Part shown: positions 35,554 through 44,402 of the stretch, in pieces
Position numbering within the stretch: the stretch's first letter is position 1
Layout of the letters: each line of letters starts with the position of its first letter
Assembly (NCBI RefSeq): GCF_030551255.1
Contig: NZ_CP130630.1
Span: forward strand, 1,922,001-1,986,000
Direction: 5' to 3'
DNA: 64,000 nucleotides
From: Streptomyces sp. NL15-2K
Lineage (GTDB): Bacteria; Actinomycetota; Actinomycetes; Streptomycetales; Streptomycetaceae
The notes under the pieces: model-generated
The model's input: the letters and a program-made list of their open reading frames with translations, nothing else
The model's database searches: none
Told to the model about the DNA's origin: nothing
Translations under genes and position numbers: made by a program

Positions 35554-36084
35554 ATGCGGTCGAACGTTTCACGGCCGGCGTTCCGGCGCGTGGTCGGCAT
35601 CGTCGCGGCCGGTCTGGCAGTGACCTCGAGCACTGGGTGCACCGTTCCCGTCGATGCGGTCGCCGGCATCTCCGTGTCCGACGATGGCCATCTGCTCGGC
35701 GTCATGAGGGTCTGCGGGCATCGGATCGACGGCGCGACTGTCTACGTGGACAGCGAGAACGTCAACAGTCAAAGGACTGTCGGTTCATGGACCGCTGACC
35801 GTCCTCTCACAGCAGGTCTCGCCACCTGGACTCTCCAGTCTCCATCCCCCGGCTGGGCCGTGAGCAGATCCCTCACCCGCCTCACCCCGAAGACCACCTA
35901 TGTCCTCTACGGCTGGACCAAGGACAACTCGTGGTCATCGAGGAGCGTCTCCTTCGACCTGACCGACCTCGGCCGGATCAGCCCGGGAACGGTCCGCTAC
36001 GACGACATCTCCGCAAACGGCGACGAGTCCCCCATCACCGTCCCCCTGGCGGAGTTCAAAGCCACGGCCTGTAAGGACAGGTAA
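35554..36084 (+). CDS. Putative secreted lipoprotein, unknown function
   Basis: 176 residues from ATG 35554 (GGACAGGAGG upstream). Signal VVGIVAAGLAVTSSTGC suggests lipid attachment at the Cys, although the lipobox is weak. The mature part has GISVSDDGHLLGVMRVCGH, YVDSENVNSQRTVGSW, LTPKTTYVLYGWTKDNSW and a C-terminal Cys that could pair with CGH. Similar small secreted proteins are common in Streptomyces; no function known to me. Confidence 0.75.
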   Translation: MRSNVSRPAFRRVVGIVAAGLAVTSSTGCTVPVDAVAGISVSDDGHLLGVMRVCGHRIDGATVYVDSENVNSQRTVGSWTADRPLTAGLATWTLQSPSPGWAVSRSLTRLTPKTTYVLYGWTKDNSWSSRSVSFDLTDLGRISPGTVRYDDISANGDESPITVPLAEFKATACKDR

Positions 36085-36132
36085 CGCCCCGCGCCGGACG
36101 GGCCCACGGTTCGCTACCCCTGATCGTGTTCG

Positions 36133-38102
36133 TCAGTTCGGTGGTGGCCTGATGGTCACGTTCTTGGAGACGGTGACCTGGTCGATGTCCGTGACGCGTA
36201 CGGTGACCCGCAGGTTCCATGTGCCGGGCAACGGCAGCCGCACGCGGTCGGTGGACCAGTAGCCGCCCCGGTCGGCGAGTTTCGCGTCCAGCGGCCCGAT
36301 CCGCTGGGCCTGCTGAGTGAGCGTGAGCCGGAGTTCGGGGACCGCGGTGACGCCGCCGTCGGCCCCGTACACCAGAGCCTCCACGGTGTTGTCGCCGACG
36401 CGCCCGGACAGGAAGGTGATCTGTACCGTGCCGTAGCCGTTCGGCGTGCCGGTGTCGAACGGGACCGTCACCACCCGCGCAGTGGGCTCCTGGGCCGCAG
36501 CGGTCGCGGCGGCGCTCTGGACGGCGGCGCGGCTGGGCTGGGTTCCGGTGAGCAGCGTAGTGATCGCCAGGACCACGACACCGAGGACGGCCTCGGCGGC
36601 GACCGACCGGCGCAGACCGCGCCGGTGGCCGTCACCGTCGGAGGGGGACGGCGAGCCGGAGGGATCGGGCCGTCCGGCAGATCGCGCGAGGCGGTTGGCC
36701 CGTCGGGGCTGTCCGTTCCCTCGGCTGTGTCGCTGCCTGAGGATGCGCCGACGCCGACGGTCTGCGCCACGCGCACGCGTTCGGGCGCGGCTGCCGGGAC
36801 GGTTTCCGCTGGCTGCTCCTGGGTAAGCTGCGCGGTCCACTGGCGGGAGAACCACGCTGCGGTCAGCACCACGGCCACCGCGCCGGCCTTGAGGGTGAGG
36901 AGCCTGCCGTACTCGGTGGTGGACAGGGCCTCCAAGGAGCCGACCTGCCTCCACGACTGGTACAGGCCGGTGGTGACCAGGACGACGACCGAGGTGAAGG
37001 CCAGCCGGGAGAAGCGCGCGACCGCCGCTGCCGGGATCACCGTGTCGGCTGGTGCCCGGAACAGGGCGACGGCCAGCGCGACCAGACCGCCCAGCCACAC
37101 CGCCATGGCGAGCAGGTGCAGCACGGAGACGGGGATCGCCAGCGGCACCTGGAGCCCGGCGGAGGCGTGCTCGGCGGCGGCCCAGGTCAGGGCCAGGCCC
37201 ACGGCGAACAGCACGCCCATGACGCGTACGCCGATGCCGAACCACGGTTCCCCAGCGGGCTGATCGGCTGGCGGCTCGGCGACCGGATCGCGCAGTGTTC
37301 TGTCCGACTCGCGGCGGAGCCGGGTCGCAAGCAGCCCCAGGAGGATTCCCGCCGCCGCGAGCAGCACCAGCCGCGCCCCCAGGGCCAGCCCGGCCCTGCC
37401 CGTGATGGTCTTGCCAAGGAGCGACAGGTCGAACATCGCGGTGAGACCCTTGCCGGTCTCGTACGGGCCGCGCAGCAGCAACAGGACGACGGTGGAGGCG
37501 AACAGTGCCGCCCAGCCGGCAAGCAGCAGCCTGCGCAGCGGGCGCAGGTTCGCGCCCGCCGGCCAGCAGACGAGGGTGAACAGGGCGACGCCGATGAGCA
37601 GGGCGAGGCCGCCGTAGGCGACGTAGCGGAAGAAGCCGTAGGGACGGGAGGTGGAGGTGTCGGCCGCGGATTCGGTCGGTACTGCGGCGGTGGTGGTGGA
37701 GGGCTGGCCGATGGAGAAGGTGAACGCGCCGGAGACCGGGTGGCTGTCGGCGGAGATGACCCGCCAGGACACCGTGTAGGTGCCCTCGGGCAGCTTGCCC
37801 GCCAGCATCACCCGTGCCGTGTCCATTTTCCCGCCGGCGTGCGTGACCGGCCCGCGGTCGACCCGCAGATTCTTCGGGGACAGGACCCGCAGTGAGGCGC
37901 CGGAGAAGCTGACGGATTCGCTGAAGGCGAGCGTGATCTGCTTCGGGGCGGTTTTGAGGACGGAGACGTCAGCCGGGTCGGACCTGGTCAGGATGGCGTG
38001 GGCGGAGGCGGGTCCGGCGCCGCCGAACAGGAGGGCGAGCACGGCGCCGACCAGGAGCAGGGCGGTCAGCGGGGTCCTGGTCCGGCGCGGTGCCGTGGGC
38101 AT
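36133..38102 (-). pseudogene. CopC-CopD copper transport fusion with extra C-terminal domain, frameshifted
   Basis: Starts at ATG 38102 after GGAGG. Signal peptide, then CopC domain beginning AHAILTRSDPADVSVLKTAP and ISADSHPVSGAFTFSIG, then an eight-helix CopD domain (AEHASAGLQVPLAIPVSVLH; TEYGRLLTLKAGAVAVVLTA). Near 36640-36720 the frame changes; the continuation LRRSVAAEAVLGVVVLAITT plus a FixH-like soluble domain (PFDTGTPNGYGTVQITFL, GTWNLRVTVRVTDIDQV) ends at 36133. This three-part order is standard for actinobacterial YcnJ-like proteins, so one indel is likely (length 3n+2). If real, the product loses only the last TM helix and the FixH-like domain. Confidence 0.8.
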
Positions 38103-38182
38103 GAAGCAGCCTCCGGGTGGTTGAGCCGTATGTGCGGTCGTGGGCCGTGTGGGCTGTGCTGTGGTGGGGGATGCGGCTGCGG

Positions 38183-38707
38183 CTACGACGCGCTCGGGCC
38201 CGGTGTCGGGCCGATGCCCCGTAGTTGCTGAATGGTGCCGCCGAGCTTGGCCCGGAAGCCCTCCAGCATCTCTGGCTCTTTCGCGCTGACGATCCAGCGG
38301 GAGCCGACGAGGTACTTGCCACCGTAGATGGCCGCGCTGTCCAGCCAAGTCTGCTTGTACTTCTCCTCGGGGAAGGTGGTGATGAGGTAGTCGACCTTCT
38401 TCGTGTGGCACAGGCCCTGGCGCAGTTCGTCCGCCTCGATACGGATCTTGGCCTTGCAGCCGGTCAGGGAGGCGATCACCTCGACCTTGGCCGGAGCCAC
38501 GACACCGGCCGCGGGGGCGGCAGACATTTCCGACGGCTTGCTGCCGGCCGACGCATCGCCGTCACCACCACTGCTGCAGGCCGTGGCCAGGGGGAGAAAC
38601 GCGAGGCTTGCAGCCAGTGCGGTGCCGCGTATGAGGCGGACGGTGGGCAGAGCACGGCCGGCGCGTCCTCGCTGTGACTGTTCTGGCTGCTCGGGATGCT
38701 GTGGCAC
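38183..38707 (-). CDS. Secreted lipoprotein, unknown function
   Basis: 174 residues from GTG 38707, chosen because GGAGAGG sits seven bases upstream. Lipoprotein signal RLIRGTALAASLAFLPLATAC. The mature domain reads VEVIASLTGCKAKIRIEADE, LRQGLCHTKKVDYLITTFPE, DSAAIYGGKYLVGSRWIVSA; two Cys may pair. The pattern is found in small Streptomyces lipoproteins; the adjacent copper gene on the same strand hints at an envelope or metal role, but none is demonstrated. Confidence 0.75.
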   Translation of the reverse strand: MPQHPEQPEQSQRGRAGRALPTVRLIRGTALAASLAFLPLATACSSGGDGDASAGSKPSEMSAAPAAGVVAPAKVEVIASLTGCKAKIRIEADELRQGLCHTKKVDYLITTFPEEKYKQTWLDSAAIYGGKYLVGSRWIVSAKEPEMLEGFRAKLGGTIQQLRGIGPTPGPSAS

Positions 38708-38853
38708 GTGCCTCTCCGAATCAGGGTTGTTCCTGCCCGCACCAGCGGCCAGGTGTACGACAAGGGGTACGGGTGAACGCTGAGCCCTGTTCACCCCGTA
38801 TGTCACCGTGAACCCGTGGAGCGGCCGGAACACCGCCCCACGGACCCGGTGAC

Positions 38854-40332
38854 TCACGCCGAGACGCGGGTGCGCTCAGGCTGAACGGTGTGCGCGTTGT
38901 GCTGGTCCGCCCAGTGCTGCAGGGCGCTCATGCAGGCGTGGTCGAGGTGCCGCAGCCCGGCGAGGTTGAGCTCGATGGGCCGTTCGGCGGGCAGTTGCTC
39001 CAGGGCATCGAGGATGCGGGGCAGGCGCAGAAAGGTGGCGTGGCCCCGGATCCGTACCCGTACCGGGCCACTGCCCGAGTCGGCGTCGTCGACGTCGATG
39101 TGGACGTGCGAGGTCTCCCAGGCCGTCTTGACCACCGCCAGCAGCAGCCCGATCAACACGCCCTCGAACATGTTGGTGACCAGGATCGCCCCCGCCGTGA
39201 TCACCAACACCACCGCCTCGCCCCGGTGTTCACGCCACAGCGGCCCCAGCTCCTTGACGGGCAGGAGCTTGAAGCCCGAATGGATGAGCACACCGGCGAG
39301 CGCGGCGGTCGGGATCATGCCGAGGGCGCCGGGCAGCAGCGCGGCGAACAGCAGCAGCCACACGCCGTGCAGGACGCGGGAGACCTTGGTCTTGGCGCCC
39401 GCCTGGACGTTGGCGGCGCTGCGCACGATCACCGCGGTCATCGGCAGCGCGCCGAGCAGCCCGCACAGGGTGTTGCCCGCGCCCTGGGCCATCAGCTCCT
39501 TGTCGTAGTCGGTCTTCGGGCCGTTGTGCAGCCGGTCCACGGCGGCGGCACTGAAGAGCGACTCGGCGGAGGCGATCAGGGTGAACGCGACGATGGTGGT
39601 CAGCAGTCCGACTTCGGCCAGCTGGCCGAAGTCACCGAGGGCGGGCGGCTGGATCGCCTCCGCCAGGCCGCTGACCTCGACGCGGGCGATGGGCAGGTCG
39701 AAGGCGGCGGTGGCCAGGGTCGCCGCGCCGACCGCGACCAGCGGACCGGGCAGTAGTTGTGTCTTGCCAGGCAGCTTCTTCCACAGCGTCATGACGGCGA
39801 CGGTTCCCGCCCCGATGCCGACGGCGGTCAGGGCCGAGTCCGAGAACAGGACGTCGACGACGAGGTCGGGCAGTCCGGCGATGTTCGCGGTGCCGGTGCC
39901 CGGGGCCTTGCGGTCGGCGAGCGCGTAGATCTGTCCGAGGATCAGTACGAGGCCGATGCCGGCGAGCATGCCGTGGACGACGGACAGTGAAATCGCGCGG
40001 AAGAAGCGGCCCAACCGCAGTACCCCGAGAGCCAGTTGGAGCAGTCCGGAGGCGAGGACGATCACGCCGAGGGCGGAAAGACCGTAGTCCTGTACGGCGG
40101 TGAGGACGAGCACGGTCAAGCCGGCGGCGGGCCCGCTGACCTGGAGGCTGCTGCCGGGCAGCAGCCCGGTGACCAGGCCGCCGACGATACCGGTGATCAG
40201 GCCGAGTTCGGCCGGCACGCCGGAGGCGACGGCGACACCCACGCACAGCGGCAGGGCGACGAGGAAGACGACCAGGGAGGAGGTGAAGTCGGTGCGCAGG
40301 GCGGACCGGAGGGAGGAGAAGGGTGAGGTCAT
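38854..40332 (-). CDS. SulP-family anion (bicarbonate/sulfate) transporter with STAS domain
   Basis: 492 residues from ATG 40332. SulP signature near the start (FLVALPLCVGVAVASGVPAE), TM3 motif GPAAGLTVLVLTAVQ, and FTLIASAESLFSAAAVDRLH. The C-terminal STAS domain includes IRGHATFLRLPRILDALEQL and NLAGLRHLDHACMSAL. The beta-carbonic anhydrase 84 bp upstream on the same strand makes bicarbonate the most likely substrate: the enzyme would interconvert CO2 and HCO3- on the inside. Confidence 0.92.
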   Translation of the reverse strand: MTSPFSSLRSALRTDFTSSLVVFLVALPLCVGVAVASGVPAELGLITGIVGGLVTGLLPGSSLQVSGPAAGLTVLVLTAVQDYGLSALGVIVLASGLLQLALGVLRLGRFFRAISLSVVHGMLAGIGLVLILGQIYALADRKAPGTGTANIAGLPDLVVDVLFSDSALTAVGIGAGTVAVMTLWKKLPGKTQLLPGPLVAVGAATLATAAFDLPIARVEVSGLAEAIQPPALGDFGQLAEVGLLTTIVAFTLIASAESLFSAAAVDRLHNGPKTDYDKELMAQGAGNTLCGLLGALPMTAVIVRSAANVQAGAKTKVSRVLHGVWLLLFAALLPGALGMIPTAALAGVLIHSGFKLLPVKELGPLWREHRGEAVVLVITAGAILVTNMFEGVLIGLLLAVVKTAWETSHVHIDVDDADSGSGPVRVRIRGHATFLRLPRILDALEQLPAERPIELNLAGLRHLDHACMSALQHWADQHNAHTVQPERTRVSA

Positions 40333-40415
40333 GGCGTTCTCTCTGTGGGGAAAGGAACGTCGCGTGGGGAGCGACCGGAGGAAACGGGTGTGTGCGGGGC
40401 CGTGGTCCGGTCGGT

Positions 40416-41024
40416 TCACAGGGGCTTGAAGGCGCGGGTGCCGGGCACGGCGAAGAGGACTTCGCCGGTCTCGACGGTGTAGTACCAGCCGTGCAGCCAC
40501 AGCCGTCCCGACGACAGGCGCCGCGCGATGAAGGGGTAGCTGCGCAGGTGGTCGAGCTGGGTGAGCACGTGCTGCTGGGTCACGGCGACGGGGTCATCGC
40601 CCAGGCCCTGGGTCTGAAACGGCTCGTCGGCCGGGGTGCGGTGTCCGGCCCGGGAGAGCCAGCGCCGTACGAGCGGCATCGTCTGGACGTTCTGCTCGCG
40701 CATCAGCCCTTGTACGGCGCCGCAGTGCGAGTGGCCGCACACGATGATGTCGGGCACCTGCAGGGCCCGCACGGCGAATTCGAGTGATCCGGCGACACCG
40801 CAGGCGGCCTGCCCGCGATAGGGAGGAACGATGTTGCCCGCGGTGCGCAGCTCGAAGAGGTCACCGGGGCGGGCGCCGGTGAACATCGAGAGGATGACGC
40901 GGGAGTCGGAGCAGGAGATGAACAGGGCCTGGGGCTGCTGGCCCCGGGCCAGCTGTGCGAACTCCTCCTGCTGGTCGGCGATCTTCGCGGGGAATGCACG
41001 GGCGTGCTCGATGAGGGTGTGCAT
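40416..41024 (-). CDS. Beta-class carbonic anhydrase
   Basis: 202 residues, intact. Zinc ligands are visible as Cys in SCSDSRV, then His and Cys in VCGHSHCGAVQG; the catalytic Asp-Arg dyad is in CSDSR. GARPGDLFELRTAGNIVPPY is the family hallmark. It hydrates CO2 to bicarbonate in the cytosol. Paired with the SulP transporter downstream. It is clearly a different gene from the frameshifted anhydrase at 29.5 kb. Confidence 0.95.
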   Translation of the reverse strand: MHTLIEHARAFPAKIADQQEEFAQLARGQQPQALFISCSDSRVILSMFTGARPGDLFELRTAGNIVPPYRGQAACGVAGSLEFAVRALQVPDIIVCGHSHCGAVQGLMREQNVQTMPLVRRWLSRAGHRTPADEPFQTQGLGDDPVAVTQQHVLTQLDHLRSYPFIARRLSSGRLWLHGWYYTVETGEVLFAVPGTRAFKPL

Positions 41025-41213
41025 GGGAATCGGCCTCGTAACTCTTCGTGGGGCTCTCAGTGCGAAAGGGTGCGAAGAGTGCGTGCTGCGCGCGTCCGGG
41101 TAGGCGTCACCGAGCCGTGGCGGGCGATCGGGTGGACGCTCGCACCGCGGCGGCGGTGGTGATGGTGTTGGGGAGTCTCGGACGATGGACCACTGCGGGC
41201 AGCACGCTGCCGG

Positions 41214-41606
41214 TCAGCAGCGGAATGTCTGCAGGCTGCTGGGGGTGGGCGCTACTCCGGAGGCCGGGTTGCAGGCGTCTCTTGCCGTATGTGGCAGGGC
41301 CGGGCCGGAGCCGGCGGACACGATGGCGGTGTCTCCCGCGGCCTTGTCCAGCGGTGCGGGCTCGGAGACGGGCTGGCTCGCTCGGGGTAGCCACGCCGGA
41401 GCGTCGGCGGCCTCTCCATGGTGCTCCGAGCTCTTGTGCGAGTGTGCCAGCACGGACGTGGGTCCGTACGGCTTCCTGGACTCCGGTTCGACGGCCGGGG
41501 CCGTGGCGGGCACCGCCACGGGAGCGGCGGCGGAATGGTGAGGCGTGACGACGTGCAGCAGGAGGGCGGCAGCCAGCAGCACGACCGCTGCCGCCATACG
41601 CCGCAT
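41214..41606 (-). CDS. Small His-containing exported protein, unknown
   Basis: 130 residues from ATG 41606; a second ATG three codons in is also possible. The N-terminus is a signal or anchor (MAAAVVLLAAALLLHVVTPHH), followed by an Ala/Pro/Ser-rich stretch with SVLAHSHKSSEHHGE that might bind metal, and a short C-terminal Cys. No family recognised. It lies upstream of the carbonic anhydrase on the same strand. Composition is consistent with a real secreted protein, but homology is not evident. Confidence 0.5.
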   Translation of the reverse strand: MRRMAAAVVLLAAALLLHVVTPHHSAAAPVAVPATAPAVEPESRKPYGPTSVLAHSHKSSEHHGEAADAPAWLPRASQPVSEPAPLDKAAGDTAIVSAGSGPALPHTARDACNPASGVAPTPSSLQTFRC

Positions 41607-42339
41607 CACCACTGGACCCCCGATGTCTTGCTCCTGCCGACGCCGAAACGTTACCGGCCCCGCGCTCCCGGGCAGAGCCACCTCCCGGGTAAGGAGGGTG
41701 ACATGAGCAACACTGGCATGCTGATTGCAGGAGCAATCACCCGGTTCGGTGAACCTTGCCGGATGCAGGGAGGCGGTCAGGGGCGAGGGACCCTAGGCGC
41801 TGCACTCACGCCTACGGCACCTCCAGCGCATGGGCCATGGCCGAGTTCGTCACCACCAGGCCGACCGTGGACGGTCTCCAGTTCCCCGACGACCGGAACC
41901 GGATCAGCTCGGCCAGTGACACACCGCCAGGGGCAGACGAGCCGAAGCGATGCGCAAGCGAGCTGACGCCTGCCCCCGAACCGGCATCCGCAGAGCGGCA
42001 GGGACCGGCAACGGTGCTGAGCAGGGCCCGTAAGCACAGCGCCTACACGTGTCAGGTCATCACTGGGTTCACTCTTCCGGGACAACTGTGCACGCCAGAG
42101 CGGGCCGACGAAGCGCTCAGCCCAACAGTCACTCAGCGTGCCTACGGCCACGATGGTTTTCCACTCGCCACTCCACGTGCCCACGGCCCTCACTGGGGAG
42201 AATCTGGGGAGTATCGGTCCCGTTGGGGAGCGCGTGGGGAGAATCGGCCGCATAAGACGGCACGCCCGTGAAAGACGCTGAAAGACTCATCTGCCCAGGT
42301 CAGCCACGGGTGTAGGTGAATCACCGCAGGTCCACGCCA
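41607..42339. other. Long gap without a supported gene
   Basis: Open frames occur on both strands (e.g. plus 41756-42271, minus 41777-42253) but translate to unstructured sequence with no motif. Around 42196-42250 GGGGAG occurs five times at irregular spacing (GGGGAGAATC, GGGGAGTATC, GGGGAGCGCG, GGGGAGAATC). In my experience such clusters accompany former integration sites. Probably a decayed element remnant. Confidence 0.45.
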
Positions 42340-42456
42340 CTAGCTGGACAACTTCATGACGTACGTCCCGTGGTCGTCGGCCTCGACGAGCCCCGGCAGC
42401 GAGCCGCCCTCACGCAGGGGCGTGATGTAGCGGGTCGCGGTGACTTCCTTGAGCAT
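42340..42456 (-). pseudogene. N-terminal scrap of a HipA-like kinase
   Basis: 38 codons from ATG 42456 to a TAG at 42340-42342: MLKEVTATRYITPLREGGSL then PGLVEADDHGTYVMK. This is the characteristic start of the HipA-like kinase family in Streptomyces. The sequence breaks off after YVMK, where the kinase should continue for about 220 residues. Only this fragment remains beside the gene-poor gap. Confidence 0.6.
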
Positions 42457-42657
42457 CGCCCCAGGCTACTGGGGGGTGCCGGCGCAGGCCGGCGGCGCCC
42501 CGTGGGGCCGTGCCGCATACCGACAGCGGATCGATAGCTGTGATTTACCCACGTCCGCCCTCGAACAGGTTTAGATCTCGACACGGTCTGAACAGGCCAG
42601 GCCTGCGGACCGTACCTCCCACCGGATCACGAAAACCTCCCTGAAGGGAACGCCAGC

Positions 42658-43143
42658 ATGACCAGCGCATCGTTCAAGCCCACATCGGGACCTGCCCGTC
42701 GAACCGTCGTGGCGGCCGCCGGAGCCGCGGGGCTCGCCGTCGCGCTGACCGCGTGCGGAGACTCCGACGACTCCTCCTCCTCGTCCGGCAGCACCGAGGC
42801 CGGCAGCGACGCGAGCAGCGGCGGTTCGGGAGCCTCCGAGAGCGCCGGGGCCGGTGGCGCCGCGCTCGCCGCGACCGCCGACATCCCCGAGGGCGGCGGA
42901 AAGGTCTTCGCGGACAAGAAGGTGGTGGTCACCCAGCCGACGGCGGGCGAGTTCAAGGCGTTCTCGGCCACGTGCACCCATCAGGGCTGTGCCGTGAAGG
43001 GCATATCCGACGGCCTGATCAACTGCCCCTGTCACAACAGCAACTTCTCCATCACGGACGGCAGCGTCAAGAGCGGTCCGGCGAAGCAACCGCTGCCCGC
43101 CGTGCAGATCACCGTCAGCGGGGACTCGATCACGCTGGCGTGA
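42658..43143 (+). CDS. Rieske 2Fe-2S lipoprotein (Tat-exported)
   Basis: 161 residues. Twin-Arg signal (ARRTVVAAAGAAGLAVAL) ending in lipobox LTAC, a Ser/Gly linker, then a Rieske domain with both cluster motifs: CTHQGC (near residue 105) and CPCHNSNF (near residue 123), ligands Cys-His and Cys-His. Family role is electron transfer in the cell envelope; the partner is not visible here. Export by Tat fits cofactor insertion before translocation. It ends four bases before the convergent gene's stop. Confidence 0.93.
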   Translation: MTSASFKPTSGPARRTVVAAAGAAGLAVALTACGDSDDSSSSSGSTEAGSDASSGGSGASESAGAGGAALAATADIPEGGGKVFADKKVVVTQPTAGEFKAFSATCTHQGCAVKGISDGLINCPCHNSNFSITDGSVKSGPAKQPLPAVQITVSGDSITLA

Positions 43144-43146
43144 CAC

Positions 43147-43797
43147 TCACGCCCGTCCTGTGCGGCGGGGCCGCTTGAAGCAAGCCAGCACCTCGTCCGT
43201 GGTCGCGACCGTGGCGACCAATGCGAGGGTGTGGCGGACCATCGCGGGGGTGTAGTCGGAGGGCACCCCCGCGATGGCGTCCGTCGGTACGAGGGCGGTG
43301 TAGCCGCGGTTGACGGCGTCGAAGACGGCGTTGGGGATCGCCACGTTGGCGGAGACGCCGGTCACGACCAGCGTGCGGCAGCCCAGGTTGCGCAGCAGCG
43401 CGTCGACCTCGGTGCCCTGGATCGGGGACAGCCCGTGCAGCCGTCGTACGACCAGGTCCTCCTCGGCGACCTCGATCGGGGCCGCCACGCGGACCGCGGT
43501 GGTGCCCGACAGCTGCTGGACGGGCAGCCGCTCGGCGGCGCGGAAGAGCCGGGCGTTACGGCTCGCGCCCCGGCCGTCCGGGCGGCGCTCGGCGATCGCG
43601 TGGATCACCTGGACGCCGTTCTCGTGTGCGGCGGCGACCAGCCGGGCGACGTTGGCGAGGGCGCCGCGGGAGCGTGCCTCCTCGGCGAGCTCGGGCAGGG
43701 CGCCGTCCGCTCCGACGACGCCCTGCTGGCACTCGACGGTGAGCAGGACGGTGGTGGCGGGATCGAGAAGCTCGCTGAGGCGTTCGTACGACGGCAT
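43147..43797 (-). CDS. Isochorismatase-fold (cysteine hydrolase family) protein
   Basis: 216 residues from ATG 43797 (GAGGGGG upstream). Isochorismatase-like Rossmann fold: LLTVECQQGVVGADGALPEL, VQVIHAIAERRPDGRG, FRAAERLPVQQLSG, LGCRTLVVTGVSANVAIPNA. The usual first catalytic Asp is Glu (VECQQ), and the position of the nucleophilic Cys is Ala (NVAIPNA), so it is not a standard cysteine hydrolase. Function unassigned. Divergent from the PPOX gene with a palindrome between them. Confidence 0.85.
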   Translation of the reverse strand: MPSYERLSELLDPATTVLLTVECQQGVVGADGALPELAEEARSRGALANVARLVAAAHENGVQVIHAIAERRPDGRGASRNARLFRAAERLPVQQLSGTTAVRVAAPIEVAEEDLVVRRLHGLSPIQGTEVDALLRNLGCRTLVVTGVSANVAIPNAVFDAVNRGYTALVPTDAIAGVPSDYTPAMVRHTLALVATVATTDEVLACFKRPRRTGRA

Positions 43798-43886
43798 GGT
43801 TCCCCCTCGTCGCCGACGGCGTGGAGCGGGCGAGACTAGCCACCATTGCGCGGGGACGGAAGACGACCCATCCTTTTCTGACGTGA

Positions 43887-43908
43887 TGTCAGAGGATCTC
43901 CTCTGACA
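43887..43908. promoter_or_regulatory. Inverted repeat in divergent promoter
   Basis: TGTCAGAGGA (43887-43896) and TCCTCTGACA (43899-43908) form a perfect 10+10 bp palindrome with a 2 bp centre, between the divergent isochorismatase-like and PPOX genes. Likely a dimeric repressor site; the regulator is not identifiable. Confidence 0.65.
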
Positions 43909-43933
43909 CGACGTGAGAGAAAGAGGGGGCCGC

Positions 43934-44401
43934 ATGACCGTCACTCAGCGCCGAGGCCGGAAGATCATGATGACGCCCGGTGAGCTGGACGAGTTCCTCA
44001 CCAGTCAGCGCACCTGCCGGGTCGCCACCGTGTCGCCCGACGGCGCCCCGCACGTGAGCACGCTCTGGTTCGCCTGGGACGGCACCTCCCTGTGGCTCTA
44101 CTCCGTGGTGCGCAGCAAGCGGTGGGCCGATCTGCGCCGCGATCCGCGGGTCGCGATCGTGGTGGACACGGGTGAGGAGTACGACGAACTGCGGGGCGTC
44201 GAGCTGTCCGGGACCGTGGAGTTCGTGGGTGAGATCCCGCGCACCGGGGAGCTGTGCGCGGAACTCGACCTGCCCGAGACCCTGTTCGCCCGTAAGAACT
44301 TCCGGCTGGACGAGGTGCCGCACGACGGCCGGCACGCCTGGGTGCGGCTGACACCGGAGAAGATCGTCTCCTGGGACTTCCGCAAGCTGGGCCCGATGTA
44401 G
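43934..44401 (+). CDS. PPOX-class flavin/F420-dependent protein
   Basis: 155 residues from ATG 43934 (GAGGGGG upstream). Split-barrel flavin-binding fold: LTSQRTCRVATVSPDGAPHV, STLWFAWDGTSLWLYSVVRS, RWADLRRDPRVAIVVDTGEE, and a late VRLTPEKIVSWDFRKLG. Such proteins bind FMN or F420 and reduce small molecules, or act as flavin sequesterers. The exact cofactor cannot be decided by eye. The gene is convergent with the LysR gene, with two bases between stops. Confidence 0.85.
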   Translation: MTVTQRRGRKIMMTPGELDEFLTSQRTCRVATVSPDGAPHVSTLWFAWDGTSLWLYSVVRSKRWADLRRDPRVAIVVDTGEEYDELRGVELSGTVEFVGEIPRTGELCAELDLPETLFARKNFRLDEVPHDGRHAWVRLTPEKIVSWDFRKLGPM

Positions 44402-44402
44402 C

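Noticed and set aside
41777..42253. Minus-strand open frame in the gene desert
   Set aside because: Translation lacks any motif and has no plausible ribosome site.
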